Origin: Klebsiella quasivariicola | GTDB taxonomy: Bacteria > Pseudomonadota > Gammaproteobacteria > Enterobacterales > Enterobacteriaceae | Length of the DNA: 64,000 nucleotides | Reading direction: 5' to 3' | Assembly: GCF_002269255.1 (NCBI RefSeq) | Contig: NZ_CP022823.1 | Span: 3,162,001 to 3,226,000, forward strand | In this document: positions 26,733 through 35,509 of the stretch, piece after piece | Numbering within the stretch: the stretch's first letter is position 1 | Layout of the letters: each line of letters opens with the position of its first letter | The notes under the pieces: generated by a model | Database searches by the model: none | What the model was told of the DNA's origin: nothing | Seen by the model: the letters and a program-made list of their open reading frames with translations, nothing else | Translations under genes and position numbers: made by a program

Positions 26733-27724
26733 TGCCGTTACTCGATATTCGTCACTTAACCATCGAATTTAAAACCAACGAAGGTTGGGTAAAGGCCGTC
26801 GATCGCGTCAGCCTGACCCTGACCGAAGGCGAAATCCGCGGCCTGGTGGGTGAATCCGGTTCCGGAAAAAGCCTGATCGCCAAAGCTATCTGCGGCGTCA
26901 CCAAAGACAACTGGCGGGTCACCGCCGACCGCATGCGGTTCGATGACATCGACCTGCTGCGGCTGTCGAACCGCGAGCGGCGGAAACTGATCGGCCATAA
27001 TGTGTCGATGATTTTCCAGGAGCCGCAGTCCTGTCTCGATCCCTCTGAGCGCATCGGCCAGCAGCTGATTCAGAGTATCCCAGGCTGGACCTACAAGGGG
27101 CGCTGGTGGCAGCGGCTGGGCTGGCGCAAGCGCCGGGCCATCGAGCTGTTGCACCGGGTGGGCATTAAAGATCACAAAGACGCGATGCGCAGCTTCCCCT
27201 ATCAGCTGACCGAGGGCGAGTGCCAGAAGGTGATGATCGCCATTGCCCTGGCCAACCAGCCGCGCCTGCTGATCGCCGACGAGCCGACCAACGCCATGGA
27301 GCCGACCACCCAGGCGCAGATTATTCGCCTGCTGACGCGGCTCAACCAGAACAACAACACCACCATCTTGCTGATCAGCCACGACCTGCAAATGCTCAGC
27401 AAATGGGCGGATAAAATCAACGTCATGTACTGCGGGCAAACGGTAGAGAGCGGGCCCAGCGAAGAGCTGATCACCCTCCCACATCACCCCTACACCCAGG
27501 CGTTAATCCGCGCGATCCCGGATTTTGGCAGCGCCATGCCGCATAAAAGCCGCCTCAACACCCTGCCGGGAGCGATCCCGCTGCTGGAGCAGTTGCCCAT
27601 CGGCTGTCGGCTGGGGCCGCGCTGCCCGTACGCCCAGCGCGAGTGTATCGAAACGCCGCGTCTTACCGGGGCGCGCAACCATCTGTACGCCTGTCATTTC
27701 CCGCTGAACATGGAGAAAGAGTGA
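26732..27724 (+). CDS. sapD: ABC ATPase SapD
   Basis: This 330-residue protein starts at the ATG at 26732 (MPLLDIRHLTIEFKTNEGWV), matching E. coli; the open frame extends upstream inside sapC but that part is out-of-frame shadow. Walker A is GESGSGKS at 40-47 and Walker B is RLLIADEP. The signature is an altered LTEGECQKV in place of LSGGQ, as in other SapD proteins. The C-terminal Cys-rich oligopeptide/dipeptide extension is present (GCRLGPRCPYAQREC). In E. coli SapD also confers ATP dependence on Trk potassium uptake. Confidence 0.95.
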   Translation: MPLLDIRHLTIEFKTNEGWVKAVDRVSLTLTEGEIRGLVGESGSGKSLIAKAICGVTKDNWRVTADRMRFDDIDLLRLSNRERRKLIGHNVSMIFQEPQSCLDPSERIGQQLIQSIPGWTYKGRWWQRLGWRKRRAIELLHRVGIKDHKDAMRSFPYQLTEGECQKVMIAIALANQPRLLIADEPTNAMEPTTQAQIIRLLTRLNQNNNTTILLISHDLQMLSKWADKINVMYCGQTVESGPSEELITLPHHPYTQALIRAIPDFGSAMPHKSRLNTLPGAIPLLEQLPIGCRLGPRCPYAQRECIETPRLTGARNHLYACHFPLNMEKE

Positions 27725-27725
27725 A

Positions 27726-28535
27726 ATGGTCGAAACATTGCTGGAAGTTCGCCAACTCAGTAAGACCTTTCGCTACCGCACCGGCTGGTTTCACCGCCAG
27801 ACGGTGGAGGCGGTTAAGCCGCTGAGCTTCACGCTGCGCGAACGGCAGACGCTGGCGATTATTGGCGAGAACGGCTCCGGAAAATCGACGCTCGCGAAGA
27901 TGCTGGCGGGCATGGTGGAGCCCACCAGCGGCGAGCTGCTCATCGACGACCATCCGCTAACTTTCGGGGATTACTCCTACCGCAGCCAGAAGATTCGCAT
28001 GATCTTTCAGGATCCGTCGACCTCGCTGAACCCGCGCCAGCGTATCTCGCAGATCCTCGATTTCCCGCTGCGGCTGAATACCGATCTCGACGCTGAAGCG
28101 CGGCAGAAACAGATTATCGACACCCTGCGCATGGTCGGTCTGCTGCCGGACCACGTCAGCTATTACCCTCATATGCTGGCGCCCGGTCAGAAGCAGCGTC
28201 TCGGCCTCGCCAGGGCGCTGATCCTGCGGCCGAAGGTCATCGTCTGTGATGAGGCGCTGGCCTCGCTGGATATGTCGATGCGCTCCCAGCTCATCAACCT
28301 GATGCTGGAACTGCAGGAGAAACAGGGCATCTCCTATATCTATGTCACTCAGCACCTGGGAATGATGAAGCACATCAGCGATCAGGTGCTGGTGATGCAT
28401 AACGGGGAAGTGGTCGAGCGCGGCAGCACCGCCGATGTGCTGGCTTCGCCGCTGCACGACCTGACCCGACGCCTGATCGCCGGCCACTTTGGTGAAGCCC
28501 TCACCGCCGACGCCTGGCGTAAAGACGGGAAATAG
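27726..28535 (+). CDS. sapF: ABC ATPase SapF
   Basis: This 269-residue ATPase has Walker A GENGSGKS at 48-55, Walker B VIVCDEALASLD, and a signature LAPGQKQRLGLARAL. It begins one base after the sapD stop and is the last gene of sapABCDF. It energises SapBC together with SapD. Confidence 0.95.
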   Translation: MVETLLEVRQLSKTFRYRTGWFHRQTVEAVKPLSFTLRERQTLAIIGENGSGKSTLAKMLAGMVEPTSGELLIDDHPLTFGDYSYRSQKIRMIFQDPSTSLNPRQRISQILDFPLRLNTDLDAEARQKQIIDTLRMVGLLPDHVSYYPHMLAPGQKQRLGLARALILRPKVIVCDEALASLDMSMRSQLINLMLELQEKQGISYIYVTQHLGMMKHISDQVLVMHNGEVVERGSTADVLASPLHDLTRRLIAGHFGEALTADAWRKDGK

Positions 28536-28549
28536 CTCGCAAGGACCAG

Positions 28550-28575
28550 CAGGGGCGCCTCTTACGCCGCCCCTG
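28550..28575. terminator. sapF / permease bidirectional hairpin
   Basis: An 8-bp stem CAGGGGCG/CGCCCCTG with a 10-base loop lies in the 44-bp convergent gap between sapF and the NCS1 permease gene. The tail is only weakly T-rich. Confidence 0.65.
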
Positions 28576-28579
28576 TCAT

Positions 28580-30010
28580 TCAGGTGGTAGGGAAGAGACT
28601 CTGCGCCGGCAGCGACCGGCGGTCAAAGCGGCGCAGCGCGTAGTAAAGCCCCCCGGTACCAAACCAGCCAATCATCCATGACACATCGTTACCGGCGAAG
28701 ATCCACGTGAGCGAACCATGGAACAACGGGTTCTCAATGAACGGCAACTGGATCAGCACACCGACGATATACAGGCTAATCGCGTACAGGTTCCAGAAAC
28801 CGTAGCGTTGATGCGGGTCGCTTAGCGCCGGAATATCGAGGGCCCCTTTCGAGATAAGGTAGTAATCCGTTAGACAGATGGCGCTCCACGGCACGAAGAA
28901 CGCCAGCAGGAACAGAAGAAAATGCGTGAAATGCTTTAAGAAAGCGGGCTCGCTAAGCAGCGCGATAATACAGGAAGCCGCCACCATCAGCACCACGAAT
29001 GCAATGCGGCACGCTTGCGACAGCACGGTCTGTCGGCGGAAGGCGGAAACAATGGTGGTCAGCGACATAAAGCTGCCGTAGGCATTCAGGGTAGTAAAGG
29101 TAATTTTACCAAAGCAGATGGCGAAATAGATAATCATGGCCATAGCCTGGCTCTTACCTAATCCCACCAGATAGCTCACCTCGTGACCAGGGAACGCGCT
29201 GCCGGCAATGGCCGCCGTCAGTACGCCCAGCGTCATCGACGTTTGGGTGCCCAACACGGTGCCGAAAAACACCGAGCAGCACGTTTTTATGGCGGAGACA
29301 TTGCGTGGCAGGTAGCGCGAATAGTCGGAAACATAGGGGCAAAAGGCGATCTGCCACGATGAAGAGAGCGATACGGCTAACAAAAACGTCGGCAGCGAAA
29401 AATGGTTATTGCGCGCAAGCGCACTGAGATCGGCCGAGAGTAGCAGCGTGATGAACATATAAACGAAGGCCAGAATACCGACGATACTCGCCAGTTTGCC
29501 CAGTTTGTGGATCACTTTATAACCGAGGACGGCGATAACAATAATAATCGCACTGAATATCAGCATCCCGGCCACATGGCTGATCTTCAGCAGTTTGGCC
29601 ATTGCCTGCCCGGCCAGTACGGTACCGCTGGCAGAAAAACCGATATACATGACGCAAACCAGCACCAGCGGCACCACCGCGCCAAAAACGCCAAACTGGG
29701 CGCGGCTAAGGATCATTTGCGGCAGTCCGAGTCGCGGTCCCTGCAGCGCATGTAGCGACATCACCGCCGCCCCCAGCATCTGACCGACCAGAAGCCCGAT
29801 CAACGACCACACGACGTCGCCGCCCAGCACAACGGCTAAAGCGCCGGTGACAATTGCCGTAATTTGCAGATTGCCGCCAAACCACAGGGTGAACTGGCTA
29901 AAAGGGTGTCCATGCCGTTCGCTTTCCGGAATGTAATCAATCGACCGCGTTTCACTCATTCCAGCATAATTGCTCTTTGACTGCCCGTCTGTAGATGAAA
30001 ACGAAGACAT
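28580..30010 (-). CDS. NCS1 purine/cytosine permease-family transporter
   Basis: This 476-residue transporter has about twelve spans in the NCS1/CodB-like family. The N-terminal motif RHGHPFSQFTLWFGGNLQITAIVTGAL and the GLPQMILSRAQFG segment are characteristic. NCS1 members import cytosine, purines, hydantoins, thiamine precursors or pyridoxine by cation symport; the substrate here is unknown. GAGGAA precedes the ATG by 5-6 bases. It is divergent from a HutD/Ves-family gene. This pair occupies the sapF-fabI interval where E. coli has only ycjD. Confidence 0.85.
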   Translation of the reverse strand: MSSFSSTDGQSKSNYAGMSETRSIDYIPESERHGHPFSQFTLWFGGNLQITAIVTGALAVVLGGDVVWSLIGLLVGQMLGAAVMSLHALQGPRLGLPQMILSRAQFGVFGAVVPLVLVCVMYIGFSASGTVLAGQAMAKLLKISHVAGMLIFSAIIIVIAVLGYKVIHKLGKLASIVGILAFVYMFITLLLSADLSALARNNHFSLPTFLLAVSLSSSWQIAFCPYVSDYSRYLPRNVSAIKTCCSVFFGTVLGTQTSMTLGVLTAAIAGSAFPGHEVSYLVGLGKSQAMAMIIYFAICFGKITFTTLNAYGSFMSLTTIVSAFRRQTVLSQACRIAFVVLMVAASCIIALLSEPAFLKHFTHFLLFLLAFFVPWSAICLTDYYLISKGALDIPALSDPHQRYGFWNLYAISLYIVGVLIQLPFIENPLFHGSLTWIFAGNDVSWMIGWFGTGGLYYALRRFDRRSLPAQSLFPTT

Positions 30011-30206
30011 AGGTTCCTCACTGAAATTGTTAATGTCACCTCACTCAACCGATCATGTATATACAAGCATTGACAATACTCCGCCTTGCATGCACTCTCA
30101 TTTTGTGACGAATATGTAAAATATTTGTATTGCAAAAGGTTACTAAATAACGTCAAGGCGGCGTTTATCCTTGGCGTCAGAAGCAATTAACGAAGGTGTG
30201 CTACCC

Positions 30207-30749
30207 ATGATGGTCCCTTTTCAACTTGCGTCGCTCCCCGTCACGCCGTGGAAAAACGGCGGCGGAGAAACGCGCGAAATCATCTGCGTACCCGCGCCAG
30301 ATGCCCCCTTTCTCTGGCGAGCCAGCATCGCCACTCTGCAGGCGGATGGTCCTTTCTCCCCTTTCCCAGGCGTTGACCGGGTGATCACCCTGCTGGCGGG
30401 ACAGCCGTTACGGCTGTGTGGCGAGAATATCAACCAGCCGCTGGCGCTCTGGCAGCCGTGGGCGTTCCCCGGGGAATGGGCGCTGTCCAGCGTCGGGATC
30501 GTTGAGCCGGGGCTGGACTTCAATATCATGACCCAGCGCGGGCGAGCATCGGCAACGGTGCAAATGGTGAGCTCGCCGCAACACCCGGCCACCGACGGGG
30601 TCGCTTATGTGCTGCAGGGCGAGTGGGATCTGGCCGGGCGGCGCTGCGCCGCCGGTAGCGGCCTCTGCTGGCGCGGTGAATCGCCGGGAGATCTGCGTCC
30701 CCTGGGCAGCCATGGACGCCTGCTGCTGGCGGAGATCGCGCTCAAATAA
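30207..30749 (+). CDS. HutD/Ves family cupin-like protein
   Basis: The protein has about 180 residues from the ATG at 30207, with GAAGGT 9 bases upstream; a TTG-started frame reaches 30171. It resembles E. coli Ves and Pseudomonas HutD. Conserved signatures are WKNGGGETREI at the N-terminus, WRASIATLQADGPFSPFPGVDRVITLLAG, and LDFNIMTQRG. The family has a double cupin fold. HutD occurs in histidine-utilisation loci and is proposed to bind a pathway intermediate, while Ves is a cold-related protein of unknown activity. No hut genes are nearby. Pairing with an NCS1 permease suggests a small nitrogenous ligand, as inference only. Confidence 0.82.
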   Translation: MMVPFQLASLPVTPWKNGGGETREIICVPAPDAPFLWRASIATLQADGPFSPFPGVDRVITLLAGQPLRLCGENINQPLALWQPWAFPGEWALSSVGIVEPGLDFNIMTQRGRASATVQMVSSPQHPATDGVAYVLQGEWDLAGRRCAAGSGLCWRGESPGDLRPLGSHGRLLLAEIALK

Positions 30750-30885
30750 TCGTCAGGAGAGAGGGTATACTGGAGCTATCGCGATACGCTTTTGCCCTGT
30801 ACGCCGCGGGCCGGCTGAAAAATATCGTGACACAAGGGGTCGTCAGTGGGATATAATTCCCGGCTAAATTTGAGTTATTTTGAAA

Positions 30886-30911
30886 TAACAATGTTAACGT
30901 TATGATTGTTA
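30886..30911. promoter_or_regulatory. Inverted repeat in fabI control region
   Basis: TAACAAT-N12-ATTGTTA, a perfect 7-bp inverted repeat, lies 36 bases before the fabI ATG in an AT-rich stretch that must hold the fabI promoter. The binding protein is not known to me. Confidence 0.35.
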
Positions 30912-30947
30912 AAGTAAAAATAAGCAATAACGATAAGGATTAAAGCT

Positions 30948-31736
30948 ATGGGTTTTCTTTCCGGTAAGCGCATTTTGATCACTGGCGTCGCCAGCAAACT
31001 GTCCATCGCCTACGGTATTGCGCAGGCAATGCACCGTGAAGGCGCGGAACTGGCATTCACCTATCAGAACGAAAAACTGAAAGGTCGCGTAGAGGAATTT
31101 GCTGCCGCGCTGGGTTCTGACATTGTGTTGCCGTGCGACGTTGCTGAAGATGAGAGCATCACCGCGCTGTTCACCGAGCTGGAAAAAGTCTGGCCAAAAT
31201 TCGATGGTTTCGTCCACTCTATCGGTTTTGCCCCGGCTGACCAGTTAGACGGCGACTACGTTGACGTTGTCACTCGCGACGGCTTTAAAATCGCGCACGA
31301 CATCAGCACCTACAGCTTTGTGGCGATGGCTAAAGCCTGCCGTACTATGCTGAACCCGGGCTCGGCTCTGCTGACGCTCTCCTACCTGGGCGCAGAGCGC
31401 GCGATCCCGAACTACAACGTGATGGGTCTGGCCAAAGCTTCTCTGGAAGCTAACGTCCGCTATATGGCTAACGCCATGGGTCCGGAAGGCGTTCGCGTCA
31501 ACGCCATCTCTGCCGGTCCGATCCGTACGCTGGCCGCGTCCGGTATCAAAGATTTCCGTAAAATGCTGGCCCACTGCGAAGCGGTCACCCCGATCCGTCG
31601 CACTGTCACCATTGAAGATGTGGGCAACAGCGCAGCCTTCCTGTGCTCTAACCTGTCCGCGGGTATCTCCGGTGAAGTCGTTCACGTTGACGGCGGGTTC
31701 AATATCGCCGCCATGAACGAGCTGGAACTGAAATAA
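30948..31736 (+). CDS. fabI: Enoyl-[acyl-carrier-protein] reductase FabI
   Basis: This 262-residue NADH-dependent SDR enzyme is the same length as E. coli FabI and reduces trans-2-enoyl-ACP in the last step of fatty-acid elongation. Active-site residues Y146, Y156 and K163 are present, as is G93, the triclosan-sensitivity position, here wild type. The start has AAGGA 8 bases upstream. It is a single gene ended by the hairpin at 31745. Confidence 0.97.
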   Translation: MGFLSGKRILITGVASKLSIAYGIAQAMHREGAELAFTYQNEKLKGRVEEFAAALGSDIVLPCDVAEDESITALFTELEKVWPKFDGFVHSIGFAPADQLDGDYVDVVTRDGFKIAHDISTYSFVAMAKACRTMLNPGSALLTLSYLGAERAIPNYNVMGLAKASLEANVRYMANAMGPEGVRVNAISAGPIRTLAASGIKDFRKMLAHCEAVTPIRRTVTIEDVGNSAAFLCSNLSAGISGEVVHVDGGFNIAAMNELELK

Positions 31737-31744
31737 GTTCCTTG

Positions 31745-31768
31745 CCCTCCTCGCCCCGGTGAGGAGGG
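31745..31768 (+). terminator. fabI terminator
   Basis: An 8-bp stem CCCTCCTC/GAGGAGGG with an 8-base loop lies 8 bases after the fabI stop. The tail TTCCCCCTTCCCC is pyrimidine-rich but has few T. Confidence 0.7.
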
Positions 31769-31926
31769 TTCCCCCTTCCCCTTCGCATCGCGCTCCCTCT
31801 GTTATTCCAATCGGCTATTTGTTAGCACGTATCAATATTTTCTCCGGCTTCCGGGTTACGCCAGGATAGTTCTGCATAAACGATCCGCGGAACGGCGGTT
31901 CGCCACATACCGAACAAGGAAAGCCC

Positions 31927-33084
31927 ATGGAGCCACGCCGCGTGAATGGCAAAAACCACTGGTATCACGAAACCCAGTCAACAATCTGCCCGGTGGATGT
32001 CCTGCCGCTTGTCCCCGAAGCCGCCCATGTTGAAGACCGCTTTTTGCTGGACCTGACGCTGCCGGACGCCTGGTTATCTACTCATGCTGGCTGGTTACAC
32101 CCCGCTCGCCAGCTGGCCGGACTGCTGTTTCCCGATCAGGTGACTGTCAGCCGCCTGCAAACCTTTACCGCCTACGATCGCCTGAGCACCGCGCTGACTG
32201 TTGCTCAGGTTTACGGCGTCCAGCGCTTGTGTAACCACTACGCTGCCCGCCTGGCGCCCCTGCCGGGTCCTGACTCTTCGCGCGAGAGCAACCGCCGCCT
32301 GGCGCAGATCACGCAATACGCTCGTCAGCTTGCCGGTTCTCCCTCTGTGATTAACGCCCTCTCCCGCAGCCAGCTGGATGAAGTCGGTTTAACCAGCCGG
32401 GATATTATTTTGATCAACCAGATTATTGGTTTCGTCGGCTTCCAGGCCCGGGCAATTGCCGTCCTGCAGGCGGCGCTGGGCTTCCCGGTGCGCTGGATCC
32501 CCGGTATGCCTCAGCAAGAGGAGGCGCCCGCCGACCTGTTCACTTCCCCGACGGGTGAGTGGCAAAGCGACCTTGACGATCCTGACCTGCAGTACGCCGA
32601 TGATGAGCGCCAGCGGCGCATCGCCAGCTGGCAGTCGCTACCTGGCCTCGGCGAATTAGCCCCCCTGCTGGCCTGCGACCCGCTGTTGATCGCGCCTCTG
32701 GAGACATTGATCCGCCAGCTCAGTACTGACGATGCCTTTGGCCCGCAGATCGCCCTACTCACGGCGCGTACCAACGGCAGCGCCACCTGTTTTGACGCCT
32801 GGCTTAATCGCTGGCAAGACGAAGAGGATTTTGCCAGCCATCTGCGGCAAGGCGAGCTTGCGCTCCAGCGCTGGCTTAACCGGCACCCTCAGTCGCGTGC
32901 GCTCGTCACCGCGGTCCAGTTGTTGACCCGCTCGCCAGACCGGTTTAGCGCCGCTCAGCTAACCCCCCTCGCGGAATATGGACTTTCTGCGGAACAGGCA
33001 ATCGATTTGTTAACCTGGAGCGGGTTGTGCGGCTGGATGAATCGTCTGAAAATCGCCCTCGGCAATGTGCGTCAGCAGACGTAA
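31927..33084 (+). CDS. yciW: YciW, CMD-like protein
   Basis: This 385-residue protein is the E. coli YciW type, with N-terminus KNHWYHETQS and PEAAHVEDRFLLDLTLPDAW. The family carries an alkylhydroperoxidase/CMD-like helical domain but without a clear CxxC motif here. E. coli yciW is CysB-regulated and linked to L-cysteine/methionine metabolism; the biochemical activity is unknown. AGGAAA lies about 6 bases before the ATG. It precedes rnb in the same direction by 81 bases. Confidence 0.88.
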   Translation: MEPRRVNGKNHWYHETQSTICPVDVLPLVPEAAHVEDRFLLDLTLPDAWLSTHAGWLHPARQLAGLLFPDQVTVSRLQTFTAYDRLSTALTVAQVYGVQRLCNHYAARLAPLPGPDSSRESNRRLAQITQYARQLAGSPSVINALSRSQLDEVGLTSRDIILINQIIGFVGFQARAIAVLQAALGFPVRWIPGMPQQEEAPADLFTSPTGEWQSDLDDPDLQYADDERQRRIASWQSLPGLGELAPLLACDPLLIAPLETLIRQLSTDDAFGPQIALLTARTNGSATCFDAWLNRWQDEEDFASHLRQGELALQRWLNRHPQSRALVTAVQLLTRSPDRFSAAQLTPLAEYGLSAEQAIDLLTWSGLCGWMNRLKIALGNVRQQT

Positions 33085-33165
33085 ATTGCTGAAACAGCGC
33101 TTGCTGCGGCAGGCATATTCGCGTAAAAATGTCAGCCGCTCTTTTAGCCACGAAAATACCTAATT

Positions 33166-35100
33166 ATGTTTCAGGATAACCCGCTGCTAGCGCAGCTTAA
33201 ACAGCAACTGCATTCCCAGACGCCGCGCGCGGAAGGGGTCGTTAAGGGCACGGAAAAGGGCTTTGGCTTCCTCGAAGTGGACGCTCAGAAGAGCTACTTC
33301 ATTCCGCCGCCGCAGATGAAAAAAGTGATGCATGGCGACCGTATCGTCGCGGTGATCCATTCTGAAAAAGATCGCGAAAGCGCCGAACCAGAAACCCTGG
33401 TTGAGCCCTTCCTGACCCGTTTCGTCGGTAAAGTCCAGAAGAAAGACGACCGCCTCGCTATCGTTCCTGACCATCCGCTGCTGAAAGACGCCATTCCCTG
33501 CCGCGCCGCCCGTGGCGTTGAGCACGATTTCAAACAGGGTGACTGGGCCGTCGCCGAGATGCGCCGTCATCCCTTAAAAGGCGATCGCGGGTTTTACGCG
33601 GAGCTGACCCAGTTTATCACCTTTAGCGACGACCACTTCGTCCCCTGGTGGGTAACGCTGGCGCGCCATAATCTGGAAAAAGAGGCGCCGGACGGCGTCG
33701 CCACTGAGATGCTTGACGAAGGGCTGACCCGCCGCGATTTAACCGCCCTCGACTTCGTCACCATCGACAGCGCCAGCACCGAAGATATGGACGATGCGCT
33801 GTATGCTGAGTCCGCCGCCGACGGCAAACTGCTGCTGACGGTCGCCATTGCCGACCCGACCGCCTGGATTGCCGAAGGTAGTAAGCTGGATAACGCCGCA
33901 AAAGTACGCGCCTTTACCAACTACCTGCCGGGCTTCAATATTCCGATGCTGCCGCGCGAGCTGTCAGACGATCTGTGCTCGCTGCGTGCCAACGAAGTGC
34001 GCCCGGTACTGGCTTGTCAGATGACCCTGGCAGCCGATGGCACCATTGAAGACAACATCGCGTTCTTTGCCGCCACCATCGAATCAAAAGCCAAGCTGGC
34101 CTATGACGATGTTTCTGACTGGCTGGAAGGCCGCGGCAGCTGGCAGCCGGGCAGTGAGGCGATCGCCCAGCAAATTACGCTGCTGAAGGACGTGTGCCAA
34201 CGTCGTAGCGAATGGCGTCAGACCCATGCACTGGTATTTAAAGACCGTCCGGACTACCGTTTCGTCCTCGGCGAAAAAGGCGAAGTGCTGGACATCGTCG
34301 CGGAACCGCGCCGTATTGCCAACCGCATTGTTGAAGAGTCGATGATCGCCGCCAACATCTGTGCCGCACGCGTTCTGCGCGACAAGCTCGGCTTCGGCGT
34401 TTATAACGTCCATACCGGCTTCGACCCGGCGAATACCGAACAGTTGGCCGCCCTGCTGAAAACCCACGACGTGCACGTCGACCCGGCGGAAGTCCTGACT
34501 CTCGAAGGGTTCTGTAAACTGCGCCGTGAACTGGACGCTCAGCCGACCGGTTTCCTCGACAGCCGCATTCGCCGCTTCCAGTCGTTTGCGGAAATCAGCA
34601 CCGAGCCGGGTCCGCACTTTGGTCTTGGGCTTGAAGCTTACGCCACCTGGACTTCGCCGATCCGTAAGTATGGCGACATGATTAACCATCGTCTGCTGAA
34701 GGCCATCATCAAAGGTGAGACCATTGCGCGTCCGCAGGATGAAGCCACCGTGCAGATGGCGGAGCGCCGTCGTCTTAACCGCATGGCGGAACGCGATGTC
34801 GCTGACTGGCTGTATGCCCGTTTCCTCAACGACAAAGCCGGGACCGATACCCGCTTTGCCGCGGAGATTATCGACGTCAGCCGCGGCGGGATGCGCGTAC
34901 GTCTGGTGGACAATGGCGCGGTTGCCTTTATTCCGGCCCCGTTCCTTCACGCCGTACGCGATGAACTGGTGTGCAGCCAGGAGAACGGCACCGTGCAGAT
35001 CAAGGGCGAAGTGGTTTACAAAGTCACCGACGTTATCGATGTCACCATCGCCGAAGTCCGCATGGAAACCCGCAGCATTATTGCGCGTCCGGCAGTCTGA
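33166..35100 (+). CDS. rnb: Exoribonuclease II
   Basis: This 644-residue processive 3'-to-5' hydrolytic RNase has the same length as E. coli RNase II. Two N-terminal cold-shock domains (about 1-170) precede the RNB catalytic domain, where the metal-binding residues D201, D207, D209 and D210 are visible in IDSASTEDMDD. A C-terminal S1 domain follows (about 560-640). It is ended by the hairpin at 35111. In E. coli the next gene is pdeR (yciR), which modulates RNase II stability; it is absent here. Confidence 0.96.
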   Translation: MFQDNPLLAQLKQQLHSQTPRAEGVVKGTEKGFGFLEVDAQKSYFIPPPQMKKVMHGDRIVAVIHSEKDRESAEPETLVEPFLTRFVGKVQKKDDRLAIVPDHPLLKDAIPCRAARGVEHDFKQGDWAVAEMRRHPLKGDRGFYAELTQFITFSDDHFVPWWVTLARHNLEKEAPDGVATEMLDEGLTRRDLTALDFVTIDSASTEDMDDALYAESAADGKLLLTVAIADPTAWIAEGSKLDNAAKVRAFTNYLPGFNIPMLPRELSDDLCSLRANEVRPVLACQMTLAADGTIEDNIAFFAATIESKAKLAYDDVSDWLEGRGSWQPGSEAIAQQITLLKDVCQRRSEWRQTHALVFKDRPDYRFVLGEKGEVLDIVAEPRRIANRIVEESMIAANICAARVLRDKLGFGVYNVHTGFDPANTEQLAALLKTHDVHVDPAEVLTLEGFCKLRRELDAQPTGFLDSRIRRFQSFAEISTEPGPHFGLGLEAYATWTSPIRKYGDMINHRLLKAIIKGETIARPQDEATVQMAERRRLNRMAERDVADWLYARFLNDKAGTDTRFAAEIIDVSRGGMRVRLVDNGAVAFIPAPFLHAVRDELVCSQENGTVQIKGEVVYKVTDVIDVTIAEVRMETRSIIARPAV

Positions 35101-35110
35101 CGTGTCATCT

Positions 35111-35134
35111 CAGCGGTTCCTGCGGGAACCGCTG
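35111..35134 (+). terminator. rnb terminator
   Basis: A perfect 10-bp stem CAGCGGTTCC/GGAACCGCTG with a TGCG loop is followed by the T-rich tail CTTCTTTCCTC, 10 bases past the rnb stop. Confidence 0.88.
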
Positions 35135-35258
35135 CTTCTTTCCTCTCCATCCAGCTATTTCCGTCGCGCCGATTAAGGTTGTGCGTTTTTTTCGCTTCTC
35201 TTTTTCACTCTTTTTTAGCATCATTGATTTCATTCGTTTTTGTTACCAGGATAATGCC

Positions 35259-35438
35259 ATGTCAGATGTGAATGCCCACCTGCTCGCTCAACGTATCGAT
35301 ACCGTGCTGGATATTCTGGTTGCCGGTGATTATCACTCTGCAATCCATAATCTGGAGATCCTCAAAGCAGAGCTGCTGGCGCTGGCGGCGGACGACGCGG
35401 AGCAACAAAACCAGCCCAAAGCGCCCTGGGAAATCTGA
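35259..35438 (+). CDS. yciZ: Small protein YciZ (UPF0509)
   Basis: This 59-residue protein starts at the ATG at 35259 (MSDVNAHLLAQRIDTVLDIL), with AGGA 8 bases upstream; E. coli YciZ is 57 residues. It is predicted helical with a C-terminal NQPKAPWEI. No function is known. It lies between rnb and yciT, as in E. coli. Confidence 0.88.
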   Translation: MSDVNAHLLAQRIDTVLDILVAGDYHSAIHNLEILKAELLALAADDAEQQNQPKAPWEI

Positions 35439-35509
35439 TTATCACCTATTCTGCAACCGGCTTTTCATTCCGGTTGCTCGCCAAATAGCCCCCTAACAGT
35501 GATGTTGCT

